Shown here piece after piece: positions 1-12,801 of a stretch of 64,000 nt of DNA. The notes under the pieces are model-generated. The model ran no database searches. It was not told the DNA's origin and was given only the letters and a program-made list of their open reading frames with translations. Positions within the stretch are counted from its first letter, which is position 1. The number at the start of each line of letters is the position of its first letter. The DNA comes from Litomosoides sigmodontis. Lineage: Eukaryota; Nematoda; Chromadorea; Rhabditida; Onchocercidae. A program made the translations under genes and the position numbers. The stretch covers positions 9,762,652-9,826,651 of the forward strand of contig OY718805.1 of assembly GCA_963070105.1 (NCBI GenBank), given 5' to 3'.

Positions 1-156
1 GTATAATTTTACAGTTGATAATGAAAGGTACAGTTAAGTTAATTTATGTTTGAATTAAAATTCTTATAATTAATGAATTGAAGCAAAAGAAAGAAGGAAG
101 TGATTCATTCTGAAATTTGTGAAATTTCTCTACGATGCGTAGACGGTTTATTTTAG

Positions 157-3100
157 TGAACCAGCTGGCAATGGATACATTCTTGTAATGCCAATTTTAT
201 TTCTGAATGAACGTCCGTTACGTTTGAATGCTGTGACGTGTATTACGCATATCTCGAAGCTTCTTGGTTCACTGGACATGTGGCAGGAGAGACTGAAAGT
301 AGCTGCAAAAGCTGAATACAATATGATTCATTTCACACCTGTTCAAAAACTAGGAATTTCAAATAGCAGGTATGCGGCATCCTATAACAAAAGGAAACAT
401 TGACTATATACTTTTACTCTTTCTTTCGTTAATTCAAATTTACCACTGATTAAATTTTAAGAGTTAAAATTTTTAACTCTCAAATTTCGATTCTCTTCCT
501 CTTCTCATTTTTGATTATTAAAAAAAAATAGCCTTTTAAGGTTACAACGTATGATCCTCCATTATTAGTGCCGCCCATTCGATTTGTTTGTAAAAACTTT
601 CAAAAGGTTTGAAATGAAATAATTAATTTGTCCATTTAGCTACTGCATTGCTGATCCAATGCAACTGAACCCGAACTTTAGCACAGCCGTAAGTTAAGAA
701 TTTACTTACTTTTTACAATGTTACTAACATTTAGTCTTTTTTGTTTCACTTTATCTTTCGCACTTTAAACATGCAAAGTATGTTTCTGCTTCTTCCTAAT
801 CAGTGCAGTAATTTATCACTTGAACAGGGGAAGCAGTACACATATGATGATTTGGCAGTGTTGATAAAGAGCCTTGAAAAAGATTATCATTTATTATCCG
901 TGCAGGATGTCGTGTGGAATCATGCAGCTCGAAATGCCTCATGGCTTTTAGTGAGTAATTATCATTGTTATCATCATGGAACTGCATCTCCACAGTGACA
1001 CACGAATTCATGCTATCTAATTTAATTTACACTAGGCAAAAAATAAATAATCCGTAAATTTTATTTCAAATTATGCATTAACTTACATTAGCTTCATTGC
1101 ACAACACTTGATCGTTGAATTAATTTATTGTGAAAAAAATAATAATAATTAACAATAATAGCAATAAGAATGATAAAAGTGGTGATAATAACGGTAATAA
1201 CAGTGATGTAATAGTAATAATAATGGTAGTAATAATTAAGGAGCATCCGGAATGTGCATATAATTTAAAAAATAGCCCACATTTACGGCCAGCGTATGTT
1301 CTTGACCGTCTCCTATATCACTTTGGCGTGGACGTTATGAATGGAAAATATGCGGATCGAAATCTTAGCAAAGAAATTAATACCAATGAACATTTAAGAG
1401 TATGTTAATCATTTCAAGAGGAAGTAACTGAATGAGTAGTGCGCATTTGAATTTAAAATTTGCATAGTAGAATTTAATGAAGTACGTCTTAGGATTGCAT
1501 AGCACTAGGATCGTATTCAAGGAGTGTAATTCATATGATATTTTATTTTCAGCATTAATTACTTTATCATTGGAATTGTCTAATTCATTTCCTTTCCATC
1601 TGCTCTGTTCTAAACGTATCGCAATTTTTCTTTTGTCCATGAAAATTCTTATTTCAATCTCTTTCATTCTTTAGATTATTCTGGATATTTTGCGCAACGA
1701 AATCCTACCAGAATTACGAGTTCATGAATTCTTTCAAGTTGACATTGACAATTTGATGGCAAATTTTGAAAAATATGTAAAAGGTGTAAAATTGTGAATT
1801 GTTCAAATTAATAGATCGCTTGAAAGAGATATAAGTTTAGTGGTTTTCGTTAGTTCAATTTATGTTTTACCTGAGAAGATGTGATCGCAAGCAACGGTCA
1901 ACCAACCTTGTATAGTTTCGCCTTTTTTTTTCTTAAAATCATCAGAAGGCGACCGAGCTTTAAATTACATGTTTAGAAGGACCGTCATCTGAGGTGCAGG
2001 ATGAAATGCTGGAGTCGGAGCCAGGACCGTATTGGAATCGTTTTGGCTTCACCGTTAACATGGATCATGCAAATAAAATTTTTAATAGAAAAAGGTATTG
2101 AATTCTAGCCTACTTCCTAGCAATATCAGATAAAAGTTGAAAGAAGGCTGAATTACTTATGAAGTTCAAAAATCGATTTAAATAAACTTGAGGGACGATG
2201 CTTGCGATGAGGAAGAGAGAGAGCGGAAGTGCTTGGAAGCGTTCCGAGCGCATCTTCAATTCCTAAATGAAAGAGCGGTGGCGAGGAGTGGTGGAATTTA
2301 TGAAAATATATTGCAAGCATGTGCGGGACACATTAGCTATGAACGAATTGATCATTGGGGAGCACGACGAGGCGAACTGACCGAAGACTGTATTCTTGTC
2401 ACACAGTAAGTGAATGCCGCTCAATACGCTATCCCAGTTAATTCAAATTAAAATTTTGAATAAATTTCAATTTCAAAAATTTTCCTTTTTTCCACTTTCC
2501 CACAAGATGCAGGAATTGTTTGCTATGCTAATTGGAATTAGAGAGAAATTTTTTAGCTCCACTTTCTTCATGCATGAAGTAATGGAATAATTTTATTAAA
2601 TTAATTAAAATTACTCATTCAAAAAATATGAAAAAAAAGTGTTGAGGAAACCAATTTTCAATTAATTTTAATTTGAATTTTAATTAAACCTGCTTTAAGG
2701 TTTCAGTTGCATTATTTGCAATTTTTCAAATCATCCAAAAGTGATAAAGTTTATTGCTGCGGAAAAAAAAGCACTTACTGATTGACAGCATTGATAATCA
2801 CATCGTAAGTGATCAATTTGCGTGAAATATTTTCTTCTCAGATACTTCGTGCAGCCATTTCCATCGTTGGACACTTGGAAAGATGAAGAAAAATTTGCAT
2901 ACAACGATGAGTGGGCAGAAAAAATAATGGCATGTAATGGATGGGTTATGAATGATAATCCATTGTTGAATTTTGCACACTATCCATCGCAGGTATAAGC
3001 AATTAATTATTTTACAGTTTTGCGCACCGATAGCTTAACTGTTAGCAGCTTACGTCATTTGTCTGTAAAGTTACCCACCCTCTGGTGCACTTAACCCGAA

Positions 3101-6100
3101 ACCGCATTTATCATTAACCTGTGATAGCTGTAGCAAATGTAATTGCATTGAAATTATAGTTTAAAAATATTCCATTTTGCTGCTAATTCACACAATTCGT
3201 TCTATGAATTAATAAAATGAAATGTTGCAGAAATGATTTGATGGTTAAAATTGCTGTAATTTTTGTGTGCTAACAAAATATTCCTTTTTTTGCCTCTTCC
3301 TCTCTTTCGAATTATTGTTTAATTTTGAAATTGCACCGATTTAAATTTCAGGTCTATCTAACGAGACATTTGGTGTGTTGGGGAGATTGCATTAAGCTGA
3401 ATTATGGCGAAAAACCGGAAGACTGTCCATATCTATGGGATTTGATGAAGAGATACACGTAAATCTTTTCATTCGAATTTCCATTCATTCATCGAATTTC
3501 ACTTTTTACTGCTTTTTTTCATTCACAAAAATTAAAATTACAAAATTGTTGTAAAATTGAGCAAAAATGCATAGCGTGGAAATCGATGACCAGTGTAGCA
3601 GTGGTAAATTTCATTCTGTAATAATCGAATAATTCCATTATTACTATCATTACTATTACATGTTTGAAAATTTCACTATAACATTTTTGCGACTAACATT
3701 AGAGAAAAGATAAATGATTGTGTAGTAGAAAATTGAGACACTGTTTATGCACCTCACTGAATTAAACTAAATAATTTCATATTAATTAAATTGATGCAAT
3801 TAAGGAACTAAGTTCGTTTATTTAAGTCAACGTTGTGCAATGATATTCCACGGTTTACGTATTGATAATTGTCACAGTACACCAATGCACGTTGCTGAGG
3901 TATGTGCTTTTTTTTTTTTTTCTTTTTTCAAATTATAAAATTTGATTTGTGAAATACTATCAAAAAAAAAAAACTTTATTTACTTTCACTTTTTTGTTCG
4001 CTCTTTTTTTTCAGTATCTGTTGAAAGCCGCTCGTGAAATACGACCTGATCTCTATGTAACAGCGGAACTTTTTACGCGTAACGAAAGTTTAGATAATAT
4101 CTTTGTAAATCGACTGGGAATAACTTCATTAATACGAGGTATTCATTCATTTAATAATTGAGTGTGTTCTATTTAAAACTCTTAAATACAATTTAACACA
4201 TTCATTTATGTGTGTGTGTGTTTTTCAGAAGCTCAAAATGCTCCAATTAGCTACGAGCAAGGTCGTTTGATCCATCGTTTCGGTGGCGATGCTTTAGGTG
4301 GCTTCATTCAAAAGCCAATTCAAAATGCAACTTCTTGCATAGCGCCAGCTTTATTCTTTGATCAAACACATGACAATCCTCCAGCTATCGATGTATTCCA
4401 ATTCTTCCTTAATTAACACTTTGCGCTAATTCATTTGTTAATTAGATTGATCTTAATTGATCCGATTTATTGCTACAACGTTAACAGTTAAATAGTGTAA
4501 AATTAAATTGAACCACATCCATAATAGCAGCTTTGTGTGTGTCGCACACTCAAAATTTCCTGCGTAAAATGATTCGAACACTTTTTTTTCTTTTTTTTTA
4601 GTATTTATGAGAATTAATTTAAATTAAAAAAATAATCACTGACATTTAATACGATTATTTTTCATATATTTTATGTGAATAATTCTAGAAACGTTCCGTT
4701 TATGACTTCATCCCAACGGCTGCAATGCTAGCAATGGCAAATTGCGGCGTGGGCAGTGTTCGAGGATACGATGAACTTGTGCCATATAAGGTAAGTTAAA
4801 TCCAGCCGGGTGATAACTTATCTGATAAGTTGATAAATTAAGGAATTATCAATCGTCTCAAATTATCAGACATCCCACTACACCGATTCTTTATGTATAA
4901 TGTTTGACTTACAAAATTATACATCTCTTTTGTCCAATGGTTCTTGTTTTCTTCTCGTAACACTACCATTAGCACATTTAATATTCTTCTATTTAAATTA
5001 ATAATATTCTATTCCATTAAAATATATGAAATTTCAGATAGATGTTGTTAGTGAAACACGTAATTACGCGAAATGGAGTGAAATAAGTCGTCATTCACGC
5101 GGTATTATTTCAGCACGTGCAGCACTAAATAAATTACACGTTTGGCTTGCGGAACATAATTACACTCAAGTATTCATTCAATTACTTAATTTTTTTTTTC
5201 AAAATGAATACGAAATATTTGGTAAATGGATGACTTCTTACTTTACGCAATTTTAGATTTATGTTGATCAGCGAACATCGGACATCGTTGCACTAACACG
5301 ACATAATCCGATGACGCACGAGAAAGTTATAATGCTTTCACATACGGCGTTTAATAAAGAGACTATTTGTTATGATTGTCCAGCAGTTGAAGATTTAACA
5401 TTTACTGGTGATAATTTTACCATTTAAATATATTATCCCTTTATGCAAATGTGTTCATTTTGACATTTAAATTTATCAATTATTCCTACTGTAAAATTGC
5501 ACCTACGCTTAGGTTACACTTAGATGACGTTACCAATTTGCCATCATTAACCTAAAATACCATCCATCAAAAAAAAAGCCGTGAATTTTAGGTGTATTTG
5601 ATGAAATTCTACTGGAAATTGAATTTCACTATACGCATGAGAACAATCCACCGGGTATATTTTTGCTTATTTGCGAAGAAAAAAAAACAAAATGATTAGA
5701 AATTTAAAATTTTAGTAAGTTTACAGAAAATGCTGATAAAATTGTTGGTTTAAATGGTGCTAAAGTTGAAATTCGAGAGCATTTGAAACAAAACAGTTCA
5801 ATGTTGGGAACGATTGAGCAGTATGAAACAGGTGGCAGACTTCACTTGAATCACTTCCCTTCCGGATCAGTCATCGTCATAAAGTGTTAATTCATTTTCC
5901 CTACTGTTAATTAACGTGTAGATCAAACTAATTAAGTGAGAGGTGCAGAGTCAACAAAAGCAATTTTATTTATTTTTTAGCTTTTTTTTGAGTTAAAATA
6001 ACGAAATTGATTGATAGAAGCGGATAGAAGGAGAAGGAAGAGTGACAGAATAGGAATTGAAGTTTTTAATTTGAAATGAACTTTCAACAGGGTATCACCA

Positions 6101-9100
6101 ATCAAGAGTGCAAGCGAAGCAATCAAGCTGATTCGTGACTATTTAACTGGAAGGAATGATTTCATAAAAACATGTAAGCACTTCTGATATATCACAATAT
6201 ATTTTGCATTAACAAATTCCTACCAATAAATTGTTGGATTATGAAATTTCAAAAATTTTACAAAACAAAAAAAAGCTTTATTTGTAAAAGCAAAAATTAA
6301 CGAATTGGTTAAATTAATTGTGAAATTTATTGTTTAATTTAGCATTTTGCAGTTCTTGTGAATGCATTAAGCCAGTCAACTCTGCAAGCCTACAACATGC
6401 TTCTGTTTCGGTGTGCCGCAGAAGATGAGGACGATTTTGGATCGAACGCTTACAACATACCGAACTGGAAAACGTTAGATTATTGCGGCTTGCAAGGTTA
6501 ATTTTGATAAATTGCCAAAAAGAAGCGTTAAATTTGCATTAAATTCGCTAAATTTTTTAATCTATCACTATTCTCTCAGTAAAATTTGATGTTTTTCAAA
6601 AACTAATCAAAGGTTGCGTAACAGAAGATACTGATAACTAATTATCCAACTGCAACTAATTGATTATCATCAGTTATTATCAGTATTGAAAATTATTAGC
6701 ACTAAAATCTAACAGTACCATCGTCGATAGCATTCTAGGACAGTCACTGAAATACTTTATTTATGTAGAAATTCTAAATTTCTGCATTGATTAGGCCCTC
6801 CGGAAAAGGATTTGCTTCTTCATCACGCAGTTATTGTTAAAAACAAAATTCGTAATTGATAGCAGCAATGGCAATGGACAAGAAGAAATAAATTAAGGGG
6901 AAATTTGCATTTCATTTCAGGTTTATTGCCCTATCTAAGTGATATCCGACTTCACAATGATCTTGCTCATCCGATATGTCAAAATTTACGTGATGGTTTA
7001 TGGCTTTGTAGCTACATTTATCATAGGCTTATGAAGTGCAATCCAATGCTACTGGAAATTGCTCGTATCATTCGAATTTTATTTTTGCCACTTCGTGAAG
7101 TGCCGTATGATTTAAGGCCGTGCTACTTCGAAGCGTTATTTTCGCTAATTTACGAGACAACAGTGGAGCAACTGATGAAGAAATTCAGTCCGTCAGTTTT
7201 CCCTTTCTTTCCTTCACTTTTATTCCTGCATTGTCTGCTATCATTTCTTGATCGTATCAAAAATTGATTGCTCAATTTTTTTTTTTTTTTTTGAAAAAAC
7301 TCATCATCTTCCAATAATTATTCCAATATATGTATCTTTATTGCAAAAAACAAAAAAAAAACTCATTGCAATTCGATTTGCATTCGTTTCGATAGCGGTA
7401 TCGTTAGAAGTTTTCTTAATTAATTGCACAATTAGTTCGAGTAATTAATTTGAGATCAATTATTTGCGCAATTAATTTTGTAGACCATTTGCGACAGCGT
7501 CGTTATTTGTTCAATCGTTAGCGTTATCGTCGGTATCATTCCTTGGAGCAGTGAAGAATGCCAAGCTGGCACTACTGCCGGACGGATATGAAGCGGAGGA
7601 CGCTCAACCTTCATCACTTTCCGCTGGCCTACCGCACTTCTCCACCGGATTTTGGAGGAATTGGGGACGAGACACATTCATCGCGTTACCCGGTTGTTGC
7701 CTTGTTACCGGTCGATTTCAGGATGCTCGGTAATGTCCTTTAGTCTCGGTGGTGAAGTTATTCTCATTCAGTTCAATTTCCGTTTCTTCAGTTTATATCA
7801 TTTGTTTCAACATTTGGCTACTGTAGAATATTTGCCTGATATCAATGAGGAGAGAAAATTCAGGGTAAATTAAATTAAATGCTAAATTACCAAAGCTCAA
7901 AAGTGTGTAAAGCATGCAGCTAAGTGAGATAGTAAATTTAGCTCAAAATAATGATCAAATGAGTGAAATTAGAAAAAATTGTTAATAGAGTGCTGTAAGG
8001 ATCTACGATACTGTAGATGGAAAAATATTGCAGGAACTTAATTCTATCGTATGGTGGCGCAATGAGACATGGATTAATACCGAATCTTTTGGACGGAGGA
8101 TACGGTGCACGTTATAACGCACGTGATGCTGTTTGGTTCTGGTTGTATGCCATCGTGAAATATATTGAAATGGTACCGGATGGTGTTAGCATTCTCAAAA
8201 GTAAAGTACTTCGCATATTCATCAATGATGACACCATTTATGGACATGATTTGACTGTAAGCCAATTAATAAATTAATTAATCTATTAATTAACTAGCCA
8301 ATTAATTTAACTAATATTGTTGTATGGTTACATGTTACAGGAATATGCTTGGTGTATATTTTCAATGTAATAGTTTGAGCGATGTTACTTTCAAAAATAC
8401 AATTTATAATAAATTTCAGGAACAGTACCTTGCTGATACGATGCAAGAAGCGCTTATGCGACATTTTAATGGAATAAACTTTGTTGAGCGTAACGCTGGT
8501 GCTAGAATTGATGAGCACATGCAGGAATCAGGTAAATATTTCAAAGAAGAGAATTTTAAAACTCCCAAAATTTTACTCCCAACAACAAACGATAAAGTGA
8601 GAAGTGAGGAAGGCATGCATGCACCTGTTGCGTTTACATTTCTTCCTCTCCATTATAATGAATTTAAGTCAATCATCATTCATCGCAATAACAGTTTCTA
8701 GGCTTTCATGTAAGTGCATATGTTGATCGCAATACTGGTTTCATATTCGGTGGTAACGTGTACAATTGTGGTACATGGATGGATAAGATGGGAAGCTCGG
8801 AGAAAGCTGGCAATAAAGGTTGGCCGGCAACACCTCGAGATGGTGCAGCTGTTGAGTTGCAAGGCCTCTGTTTCGCAGTAATTGAGAGATTGGAAGAATT
8901 GTATCAAAAGAAACTCTATCCATACAACGGTGTTTCTACCGGTTGGTATTGAAATTTTGATTGATTAATAAGAAAACAAAATTTCGATGAACTTTACTTC
9001 GTATTGCTTTGAAATTTTGGATAATAAATGCTGTGAGAAATGACATAAAATAGTAATTGAAGGAATGTTTATTTACAGAAAATAATGAAATATGGACGTG

Positions 9101-10232
9101 GCAACAATGGACAAATATTATGAAAGACAATTTTGAACGGTTTTTCTATGTAACTGATGTTGATTCATCAGAATACGTAAACAGACGTGGCATAATTAAG
9201 GATACGTACGGTTCAATGCAAGGTTATACGGATTATCAATTAAGACCAAATTTCGCAATTACACTAACTGTGGTGAGCTTGTTTTAATGACACATTCGAA
9301 AATTTTCATATGTTTTTTATACAGCCCTCAAAAGTTTAAAATAAAATTTTAAGTTTGAAGATTTAAAAAGCAATGGTGGTAAAATTATTTCATTAAAAAT
9401 TTTCTACCGTTTTAGGCTCCAAGATTGATGAATTCACAGAAAGCTTGGCATGCATTACAAGTTGCAGAAAAGGAATTACTTGGACCGTTGGGTATCAAAA
9501 CTCTCGATCCAAGGTAGTAGTATCCTGGACTCAACTAATACCTAATATACAGCATTTGTTAGAGATCTTGATTAAAATGATCTATTTACGTCCCATTCGT
9601 AGTACTATTTACTAACTGATAAAAATAGTCTAACACAGTTATATCAGGAAAAATTTAACGAATGAAATTTTTAAAAATTTCTCTTTTAGTGACTACAATT
9701 ACTGTCCATTCTACAATCAAGATGATGATAGCACGGAAAAGAAAATAGCTCGAGGTTGGAGCTACCATCAAGGCCCAGTGCGTTTTCAACTATTACATTT
9801 CTTCAATATTTCCTAATTTCAAGTGTTAAATGTGCACTGTATTTCGTACAGCACACATACTTCAAAACTGAAACCTAGAATAGCGCTCAAAATTTTCACG
9901 TCTTATTTCGATTTTTTTAATTTCAATTTAAGGAATGGCTATGGGTGGGAATGTTTTTCTTTCGAGCAAAATTAGCAATAGCAAAAGTAATCAGTGAAGA
10001 TAAGAACGATGTGGAATTTTATGAGAAAGCTAAACGATCCGTACGATCACGAATGGGTGCTTACTGGGAACATTTGAAATGTTCAAATTGGGCATCACTT
10101 CCCGAATTAACCAATGCAAACGGATCACCGTGTTATCATTCATGTGGTGCACAAGCATGGAGTATCGGTTGTATGTTAGAAGTGGTCGATGAGTTGTATG
10201 AATTGCACAAATCTTCAATTATATCACGATAA
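157..10232 (+). CDS. agl: Glycogen debranching enzyme (amylo-alpha-1,6-glucosidase/4-alpha-glucanotransferase), 5' end outside window
   Basis: Bifunctional cytosolic enzyme that moves short glucan chains and hydrolyses the alpha-1,6 branch glucose during glycogen breakdown. Twenty-eight phase-consistent exons: 157-369, 640-688, 828-950, 1241-1399, 1675-1783, 1977-2094, 2193-2405, 2842-2992, 3352-3458, 3827-3899, 4015-4138, 4229-4392, 4689-4790, 5038-5169, 5257-5407, 5592-5654, 5727-5883, 6091-6173, 6353-6496, 6921-7191, 7484-7729, 8034-8256, 8420-8531, 8702-8941, 9079-9272, 9416-9513, 9690-9777, 9933-10232. They encode about 1401 residues; the human enzyme has 1532, so roughly the first 100 residues lie left of the window. 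Hallmarks are [17 protein letters not shown] (Asp codon 3864-3866), AELFT (Glu 4066-4068) and THDN (Asp 4372-4374) of the transferase half, and [25 protein letters not shown] (Asp 8125-8127), [16 protein letters not shown] and LPELTN (Glu 10104-10106) of the glucosidase half. No key residue is missing. The family call is firm. Confidence 0.96.
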
Positions 10233-10626
10233 GGAATCCACAATTAAAACATTTCATCGTCAGATTTCTTAAGAGTTCAAATTTGAAAAATGCAAAGTTC
10301 TCACAATCGCCACAATAGATCCTAGAAAATTTTAAACGTAGATTGGACTAGACTTCTCTCAACTTGTCACAATTCTAGGTGGAATTTGTGAAATTCTAGG
10401 TGAAATTTGAAATTGTGAATTTGCTGATTCTCCTCCTCCTATTCATACGTATTAGGCTAGCGATTCTTGTACTATATGTTAATGTTAGTGTGTTAAGAAA
10501 ACATGTCGCATAAAACTGAAACATCTTAAGTTGGATCGTTCTACTTACCATAATGAGAGAGATTATGTATTCCATCATAATTCGAAGTAAATCAACAATG
10601 ATTTTTTGTAAGTAAAGAAAATAAGT

Positions 10627-10809
10627 TTGTTTTCAGTAAAATTTCCACGTAAAAGAGGTGAAAATTTCTATGATGAAATTCCAGAAACATTTTTCCGCAA
10701 TTTACCGGACAAGAAATACAAGCATTTCACAACTTTATCTAATCTTTTTGGGGTAGAAACACACGCCAAAATAAATAAATTACAACTTATTCTGTTATTA
10801 TTAGTTTAG
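10627..10809 (+). other. Exon-like open frame downstream of the debranching enzyme gene
   Basis: After a good acceptor (TTTTCAG ending at 10636) a frame stays open to a TAG at 10807-10809 and reads KFPRKRGENFYDEIPE and onward, rich in charged and aromatic residues. It would enter in phase 1. The only phase-1 donor seen nearby is a weak GT after the AWSI codons in the last AGL exon, which would replace the normal AGL C-terminus. The AATAAATAAA near 10769-10778 could equally be a polyadenylation signal, making this 3' untranslated sequence. No family recognised. Confidence 0.2.
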
Positions 10810-11262
10810 TTGAACGTTTTTAAAATAAATTTGCTTGTTGTGTTAAATTTATATACAGATAGGGTTAGCATAAGAAAAGACTAAATAATCTGCAGAATGG
10901 ATTTAGTGGAAATATACGGTAATATAAGACAGCACTATTGTAATTTAGTGTTCATTAAAGTACATCGAACAAAATTTGATAAGGAAAGAAAAACAGTTCA
11001 GAAATTCCTCAATTTATAAGATTCAACCTCTAAAATAATTTGTTTGGAAAACTTTTGCCTAAAGGATTTTTATAAAAAAGTTATTGCATTTGAAAGTACA
11101 TGTGTGGTGACATACCATTAATTAGAACCGCAAGAATTATTACTTAAACAAGCCGATGAAGAACAAACAGGAATATCAAAATAATCAATTTAGAGAGTGA
11201 ATGTCGAACAAAAATTATGGTGTCATCATGGTATTCCAAAAAAAATGGTCGAAAAAATATAC

Positions 11263-11340
11263 CTGTTAAGTGCTTGGTGCGTGGGAAAAATTCCTCTGTT
11301 CCATAGTCGTACTTTTTTCGACATGTGGCAAAAGTTATTT
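11263..11340 (-). other. Possible short coding exon of unknown gene
   Basis: On the minus strand a TTGTTTGACAG acceptor precedes a 78-base frame that reads ITFATCRKKYDYGTEEFF and ends at a GTATAT donor, in phase 1 at both ends. It lies about 730 bases downstream of the ELOF1 stop on the same strand, so it could belong to a following gene. I could not find partner exons and recognise no family. The rest of 10810-12072 shows no other supported feature. Confidence 0.15.
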
Positions 11341-12072
11341 CTGTCAAACAATTTGAAAAGATAAATGGATAATATCCACATAGACTAAAAGCAGTACAAT
11401 ATCCAATAAAAGCACACGAAAAGTCATAAAAATAAAAGGACTCTGTTTAACCGTTTTCGTAAAGCAATGAGTTTTGAAGTCACAAATATAGAAGTTTCAT
11501 GCTCAATCAAATAAAGACATTTGCAATTGGAATGGGCGCTGGTAATTGCTTGCATATTTCATTTACTGAATTTTCAAACTTTAGTTATTGTTTGCTATGT
11601 GTATCATATGCTTTGTCACCTTTCGTAGTACCTATTGTTCCTTATAAGTTTCTCACTTAATGTTTGACAAGCAAAATAAACATTACTGCTATTCATTTTA
11701 TATGATAAGCTTTTGAAATCACTTTAATCTTTGATGTTAGCTAGTTACAAAGGACGGTTTTTAGCAAATGGGGGATCCTTTCTATTCTTCTGCTATACCT
11801 GTATCAACAAGTTCCAATTTTAGTAACAAATTTCGACTTCATCTATAAGTGATCGGCTCAATAAACATCAGTTATAATGGTATTGTAGCGTAAGGAACAA
11901 TAACCTCAAAAAACAAAACTCTTCACTATTACTCAAATGTTGCCAAACAAAATAAAGATTCACAAAAAATACTGCAAAATGACCCATTAGCATCGAGTAA
12001 GTGCAAAGGAAGATATAGGAAATTAAACATTTGGGTGATATATATCCACAAAATAACGACAGACAATATATT

Positions 12073-12801
12073 TCACCGGTTTGCTTGTTCGCATGCATCG
12101 ATCCAATCAGAATAGACATCAATGGGTTCTGACAGATAATTGATATTTGTTTGAAAATCTTCGAGGCATACTCGACATGAGATAAAGCCAACGTTTCGTT
12201 CACGGTCCCTAGAAAAGTTATGAGCGATATATACATACTGGAACTTTGTGGAAGATGTGATTTAGAACCCTAAATGGTCCCACATAAAACGTCACACACA
12301 ACCGACCCAGATGATTTGCATTGGTTCCATCTCTATTAACAAGCTAACCCTTTGTGCAAAACCTCCGTAAATCCCAACTAAGATCGACTTTGCGGATATG
12401 TTCAAAAAATACAGTAGTTCGCTTCAGGAAAACTGCTAAAAAAAAGTTTTGAAACGAATTTCTCCACAAAAAGTCACGAACTTAAATTATGATTACACAT
12501 TCTTCAGTAACAAAATAACAAAAAAAATGAGAGTAACAAAATAGTTTCGAATATTTTTTTCCAGTCAGCAGGGAAAATACAAGAAATTACATCAGCGTTT
12601 CGCATGTTATCCAAACAATTGATTAGTCTTAACCTGAATTATCAAACAAATATTTAAAATTGGGATTTGTGAACAAGAAACATACATTTTTACTTCACAC
12701 ACTCTTTCGTGATTGCAAAATGGACAGTTGAATTGTGTCTCCAGCGGCACGATTGATTTAACTTTTGGCGGTGGCTTTCGCTTTACTTTACGCTTTCCCA
12801 T
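12073..12801 (-). CDS. elof1: Transcription elongation factor 1 homolog (ELOF1/Elf1)
   Basis: Small zinc-binding factor that travels with RNA polymerase II and supports elongation through chromatin and, in animals and yeast, transcription-coupled repair. Two exons, 12686-12801 and 12073-12208, join in phase 2 to give 83 residues, the same length as human ELOF1. Visible features are the basic N-terminus [13 protein letters not shown], zinc ligands Cys26 and Cys29 (CPFCNH) and Cys50 and Cys53 (CRVC), the motif [20 protein letters not shown], and the end ACEQANR before TGA. A TTTAG acceptor lies 9 bases upstream of the ATG, which fits spliced-leader trans-splicing or a non-coding first exon. The intron is 477 bases. 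The gene is transcribed toward the 3' end of the debranching enzyme gene, so the two are convergent. Nothing is truncated. Confidence 0.96.

Noticed and set aside
1130..1240. Asn/Asp-rich open frame before the EHPECAYNL exon
   Set aside because: It is AT-repeat intron sequence. The exon begins after the AATTAAG acceptor at 1240, in phase with its neighbours.
7789..7866. Extra exon candidate in the debranching enzyme gene (acceptor TTCTTCAG, protein-like frame, donor GTAAAT)
   Set aside because: Including it shifts the frame of the next conserved exon, and family members have no residues at this position. The direct 7729 to 8034 splice is in phase.
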